Source of the DNA: CAZFZQ01 sp964522845
GTDB lineage: Bacteria > Patescibacteriota > Patescibacteriia > GCA-002772895
Direction: 5' to 3'
DNA length: 7,869 nucleotides
NCBI GenBank assembly: GCA_964522845.1
Contig: CAZFZQ010000039.1
Span: 1 to 7,869, forward strand
Shown: in pieces, positions 5,761 to 7,869 of the stretch
Layout: every line of letters starts with the position of its first letter
Position numbering within the stretch: the first letter of the stretch is position 1
Made by a program: the position numbers and the translations under genes
The notes under the pieces: generated by a model
Database searches by the model: none
Told to the model about the DNA's origin: nothing
What the model saw: the letters and a program-made list of their open reading frames with translations, nothing else

Positions 5761-6021
5761 ATGGAACAGCAAGATATAAATAAAATTGCGGAAGACGGAA
5801 GACGAATATATGATGGAATGAAAAATAATTATGAACCAAAGGATATTGGCCGGTTTTTGGCTATTGATACAAAAAGTGAAGATATTTATTTGGGTGCAAG
5901 CAGCGTAGAGGCATTGGACAAAGCAAGGGCTGCACATCCGGGAAATATTTTTTATGTCGTGAAAATAGGATTTGATACTGCCGAAACGCTTGCACAGTCA
6001 TTGTTATTGAATACCCGCTAA
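5761..6021 (+). CDS. Small DUF5678-like protein, partner of the aspartic protease
   Basis: An 86-residue soluble protein. A helical N-terminus (to about residue 30) is followed by GRFLAIDTKSEDIYLGAS, then EALDKARAAHPGN and FYVVKIG. The order 'stay/keep' strand, strand with Gly, helix with repeated Ala, final strand resembles the small DUF5678 domain; this resemblance is from memory of the family pattern. The gene overlaps its promoter region so that translation is predicted to be leaderless. Only three bases separate its stop from the aspartic protease ATG, so the two are surely co-expressed. Pairs of this kind, a small DUF protein followed by a clan AA protease, are familiar from CPR and other genomes. 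Their biological role is not established; a regulator or substrate of the protease, or a toxin-antitoxin-like pair, are guesses. Confidence 0.75.
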   Translation: MEQQDINKIAEDGRRIYDGMKNNYEPKDIGRFLAIDTKSEDIYLGASSVEALDKARAAHPGNIFYVVKIGFDTAETLAQSLLLNTR

Positions 6022-6024
6022 TTT

Positions 6025-6384
6025 ATGATCGAGGGAAAATTTATTGGTGATGCCGCTTATATACAGATAGTGATTGCTTCTGGAGATGCTGTTCAGGAGC
6101 GTTTTTTTATCATAGATACCGGCTTTAGCGGTTTTTTGCAAGTTAGTGAAAGTATTGCTAAAGAGTTAAATCTGGAAACTAAGGGGGTAATGACCGTTAG
6201 GCTAGCAAATGGTAGAACTGAGAATGCCCAGGTATCAACTATTAGCGCATTTGTCGGAGAAAAACACGGCCCCGTTGATGTTCTCATATTAAATACTCAA
6301 CCGCTTATGGGCATAAAATTTTTAAAGAAATTTGGGTGTATGTTGAATCTGGATTGTAAGAATGAAAAAGTCAGTATCGCCTAA
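6025..6384 (+). CDS. Retropepsin-like (clan AA) aspartic protease, single-domain
   Basis: The 119 residues contain the active-site motif FFIIDTGFSGFL (catalytic Asp31, Thr32, Gly33) and, downstream, the hydrophobic-Gly motif LMGIKFL (Gly96), the two hallmarks of retropepsin-fold proteases. One Asp per chain means it should act as a homodimer. There is no signal peptide or membrane anchor, so it should be cytoplasmic. The stop TAA at 6382-6384 is 9 bp before the third copy of the mraY 3' end, mirroring the arrangement after the ATPase gene. Translation is probably coupled to the upstream gene (3-bp gap, no good Shine-Dalgarno). Substrate unknown. The fold call is strong; activity is untested. 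Confidence 0.87.
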   Translation: MIEGKFIGDAAYIQIVIASGDAVQERFFIIDTGFSGFLQVSESIAKELNLETKGVMTVRLANGRTENAQVSTISAFVGEKHGPVDVLILNTQPLMGIKFLKKFGCMLNLDCKNEKVSIA

Positions 6385-6393
6385 AAAGACGGG

Positions 6394-6429
6394 ATCGTGG
6401 GATTGATTATGTTTTTGGTGGAGAAATAA
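6394..6429 (+). repeat. mraY 3'-end repeat, copy C (older displaced gene end)
   Basis: A 36-bp match to 478-513 (30/36) that encodes IVGLIMFLVEK and a stop where intact MraY has VVGLILFLVEK. Four of the six changes are synonymous and two are conservative (Val to Ile, Leu to Met), so it comes from a related, once functional mraY. It lies just after the aspartic protease stop. Probably the original gene end left by an earlier insertion. Confidence 0.85.
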
Positions 6430-6452
6430 AATAACATAGAAATAAAAAAATT

Positions 6453-6476
6453 AACTGTAACCCGGTTGATTTTTTT
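6453..6476 (+). terminator. Weak candidate terminator after copy C
   Basis: Short AACTG/CGGTT stem (one G-U pair) with a 5-nt loop, then GA and a run of seven T. Its position after a displaced mraY end would suit a relic of the original mraY terminator. The stem is weak, so confidence is low. Confidence 0.3.
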
Positions 6477-6480
6477 GTTC

Positions 6481-6509
6481 TTGACAAAATAGCGAAAATG
6501 TGCTAATGT
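6481..6509 (+). promoter_or_regulatory. Sigma70-type promoter of the small GC-rich gene
   Basis: TTGACA (6481-6486), 17-bp spacer, TAATGT (6504-6509); predicted start about 6516. This places an ATG at 6508 upstream of the transcript start, so translation must begin further in. The roughly 55-nt leader can form a small hairpin (CGGAG/TTCCG) before the ribosome site. Confidence 0.72.
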
Positions 6510-6570
6510 GACGCAATGTAATACTGGCGGAGATGATTCCGTCAGAACCGTAGTTCAACCGAAGGAGAGG

Positions 6571-6942
6571 ATGATGGAGAACAACCAGAAATGGACCATG
6601 ATTGACGGATACGGAAAAGCGCGCGTGCTTATGGTGCGTACGCATCTCGGGTGCGTGGGGTATCACGAGCTCGAAGGCGGAGGAAAGTTTCGTGTTTGCA
6701 TGAATACGACGGACAAGGGGGTACTCTCGCGCCTCCGTTTCTCCCAGCTTTGGGAGAGAATATGGGGAAGCTATTTCCGTATCAGTGTCTCGGGTGAGGA
6801 CGAGCTCAAGACTGCGCTCGGATGGGCGATCGAGGCGCTTGGCGGAGAGCCGGGCGGCACCCTTCTCATCGAGACTAATCCCGCGGCGCCGAGCTGGTTG
6901 CGCGAGGTGGTGATGCGGTCGCTCCCCGGCACCAGAAAGTAG
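6571..6942 (+). CDS. Unrecognised 123-residue protein with its own promoter and terminator
   Basis: No family recognised. The start is set at 6571 (or the adjacent ATG at 6574) because AAGGAGAGG (6562-6570) is the only strong Shine-Dalgarno in the window and the promoter start (about 6516) excludes the upstream in-frame ATG at 6508. The product is soluble, with a probable strand-rich N-terminal half (KWTMIDGYGKARVLMVRT, KFRVCMNTT) and a helix near ELKTALGWAIEALGG; two Cys. Codon choice (CTC, CGC, TCG, ATC) and GC content differ from the AT-rich, SD-less cargo genes, so it has a separate origin or higher expression. It is a free-standing unit between the last mraY repeat and lon. Because it lies outside the repeats it may be part of the ancestral locus. 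Confidence 0.75.
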   Translation: MMENNQKWTMIDGYGKARVLMVRTHLGCVGYHELEGGGKFRVCMNTTDKGVLSRLRFSQLWERIWGSYFRISVSGEDELKTALGWAIEALGGEPGGTLLIETNPAAPSWLREVVMRSLPGTRK

Positions 6943-6977
6943 GGAATAACACAGAACCGGCACGCAACACATTCTAT

Positions 6978-6996
6978 CCTCGGCGCAATGCCGGGG
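6978..6996 (+). other. Stem-loop in the 3' untranslated region
   Basis: CCTCGGC-GCAAT-GCCGGGG, 7 pairs with one T-G pair, 36 bp after the stop and 8 bp before the terminator hairpin. It may stabilise the transcript 3' end. Confidence 0.5.
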
Positions 6997-7003
6997 GATT
7001 TCC

Positions 7004-7037
7004 AGAAGAAGCGCAACGCTTCTTCTTTTTTGTTTTT
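7004..7037 (+). terminator. Strong intrinsic terminator
   Basis: Perfect 10-bp stem AGAAGAAGCG / CGCTTCTTCT with loop CAA, followed by TTTTTGTTTTT. It ends the 6571-6942 transcript and insulates lon, which must have its own promoter in the 7038-7086 gap; I see no convincing one there. Confidence 0.9.
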
Positions 7038-7086
7038 ATAAAAAATGATATGATTAATTTATAAGAATTAAAAGTTCAAATTTTTT

Positions 7087-7869
7087 ATGTTAAAAGACTT
7101 AACTAATTTTAAAAAACAGCGAAACGATGAGCCGAAACGGCAGGCGGTGAAAAGCGAAATGCCTTTGATTGTGATTGCCGACGCCGTGCTTTTTCCGGAG
7201 CTGACCGTTCCGCTCTCGCTTGGCGACGCGCGGTCGGTGAAAGCGCTGGATGCGGCCATGAAAGAAGGGCAAGCGCTGGTTTTTTCCGCTTTAAAAAAAG
7301 GAAAAGTGGATACGGCTAAATTTGACGATGTTTATCGCGTGGGCGTGGCGGCGAAAGTTATGGAAACAATGAAAGAGCCGGATGGCACGGCGCGGATTTT
7401 AATTCAAACTATGGATCGCGTGCGCATCGCGGGGGTAATTTCCGACGAGCCGTATTTCCGCGTGCGTTTGGAACAAATGCCTAAGTCATCCGAAGAGCGC
7501 ACGGAAAAAGTGGAAGCCCTGATGTATTCCGCGGTCAATCAATTTAAAGAATGTGTAAATCTCGGCGCCTCGGTGCCGTTTAATATTTTGCTCATCGTGA
7601 CGAACCTCACTGACCCGTGGCAGTTGTGCAATATCATCGCCGTAAATATTGATTTCAAGGCCGCGGAAAAGCAGGCCATTCTTGAAGCCGACAGCGCGCT
7701 CGTGAAATTAAGCTTGTTAAATGAAGCGCTGGGCCGGCAGATAAAAGTTTTGCGCATGGCCAAAAAAATTCAATCCGAAACCGGAAAAGAAATTGGCAAA
7801 ATGGAACGCGAAATGTATTTGCGCGAGCAGATGAAATCCATTGAAAAAGAATTGGGCATCGCGGGCGGC
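7087..7869 (+). CDS. lon: Lon ATP-dependent protease, N-terminal part (3' end outside window)
   Basis: The frame is open from ATG 7087 to the window end (261 residues). The N-terminal substrate-binding (LAN/PUA-like) domain is recognisable from PLIVIADAVLFPELTVPLSLGD onward, and residues about 205-258 form the long helix typical of Lon, ending REMYLREQMKSIEKELG, which matches the conserved Lon segment just before the ATPase domain. Bacterial Lon is about 780-840 aa, so the Walker motifs and Ser-Lys dyad lie beyond the window. It degrades misfolded and regulatory proteins in the cytoplasm. The start lacks a Shine-Dalgarno; the upstream gene ends in a strong terminator, so lon is a separate transcription unit. 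Codon use matches mraY, as expected for a core gene. Confidence 0.93.
   Translation, partial: MLKDLTNFKKQRNDEPKRQAVKSEMPLIVIADAVLFPELTVPLSLGDARSVKALDAAMKEGQALVFSALKKGKVDTAKFDDVYRVGVAAKVMETMKEPDGTARILIQTMDRVRIAGVISDEPYFRVRLEQMPKSSEERTEKVEALMYSAVNQFKECVNLGASVPFNILLIVTNLTDPWQLCNIIAVNIDFKAAEKQAILEADSALVKLSLLNEALGRQIKVLRMAKKIQSETGKEIGKMEREMYLREQMKSIEKELGIAGG

Noticed and set aside
5471..5779. Overlapping ORFs on both strands (5471-5779 plus, 5502-5708 minus)
   Set aside because: They are translations of palindromic repeat DNA, lack ribosome sites and have no protein-like pattern.
6508..6570. Upstream in-frame ATG of the 6571 gene
   Set aside because: It overlaps the -10 box and precedes the predicted transcript start, while a strong Shine-Dalgarno precedes 6571/6574.
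6451..6972. Minus-strand ORF of 173 codons over the small GC-rich gene
   Set aside because: The plus strand carries promoter, Shine-Dalgarno and terminator in the right order; the minus ORF has none.

Overview
The window looks like a chromosome segment from a Candidate Phyla Radiation (Patescibacteria) bacterium, most likely a Parcubacteria-type lineage. This is inferred from AT-rich intergenic DNA, starts mostly without a Shine-Dalgarno sequence, Lys/Glu-rich proteins, and a 22-bp palindrome with half-site GCCTGCCTGCC, which I associate with such genomes. I could not run a taxonomic search.

Layout. (1) 1-513: 3' half of mraY, which makes peptidoglycan lipid I. (2) 523-5389: a cargo block with a large protein joining a HELGH zinc-peptidase-like domain to a C-terminal von Willebrand A (VWA) domain; a GC-rich stretch best read as a structured non-coding RNA of about 430 nt on the minus strand (about 2968 to 2541) with a near-consensus promoter and a terminator; an AT-rich divergent control region with a large inverted repeat; a 132-residue unknown protein; and a MoxR/CobS-like AAA+ ATPase. 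(3) 5394-5460: a near-perfect copy of the last 67 bp of mraY. (4) 5461-6384: a MITE-like palindromic element, a leaderless promoter, an 86-residue DUF5678-like protein and a retropepsin-like aspartic protease. (5) 6394-6429: a third, more diverged copy of the mraY 3' end. (6) 6481-7037: a free-standing, GC-richer small gene with its own promoter, strong Shine-Dalgarno and terminator. (7) 7087-7869: 5' part of lon.

Two observations stand out. First, each cargo block ends within a few bases of a copy of the mraY 3' end, and almost all differences between copies are synonymous. This is the pattern left when elements insert at the 3' end of a gene and restore it with their own copy, and it makes mraY look like the anchor of a two-unit cassette array. 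No recombinase is visible. Second, the putative RNA carries three hairpins with the same 7-nt loop (UAGCCAU, UAGCCAU, UACCCAU) and a 9-bp long-range helix with a possible competing strand. It matches no RNA class I recognise and sits inside a MoxR-VWA locus, raising the possibility of an RNA-linked AAA+/VWA/peptidase system.

MoxR-type ATPases and VWA proteins commonly act as pairs that remodel or mature target proteins (NorQ/NorD, CobS/CobT, RavA/ViaA). Here the VWA gene probably rides on mraY transcription, while the small protein and ATPase appear to be driven from the divergent region they share with the RNA promoter.
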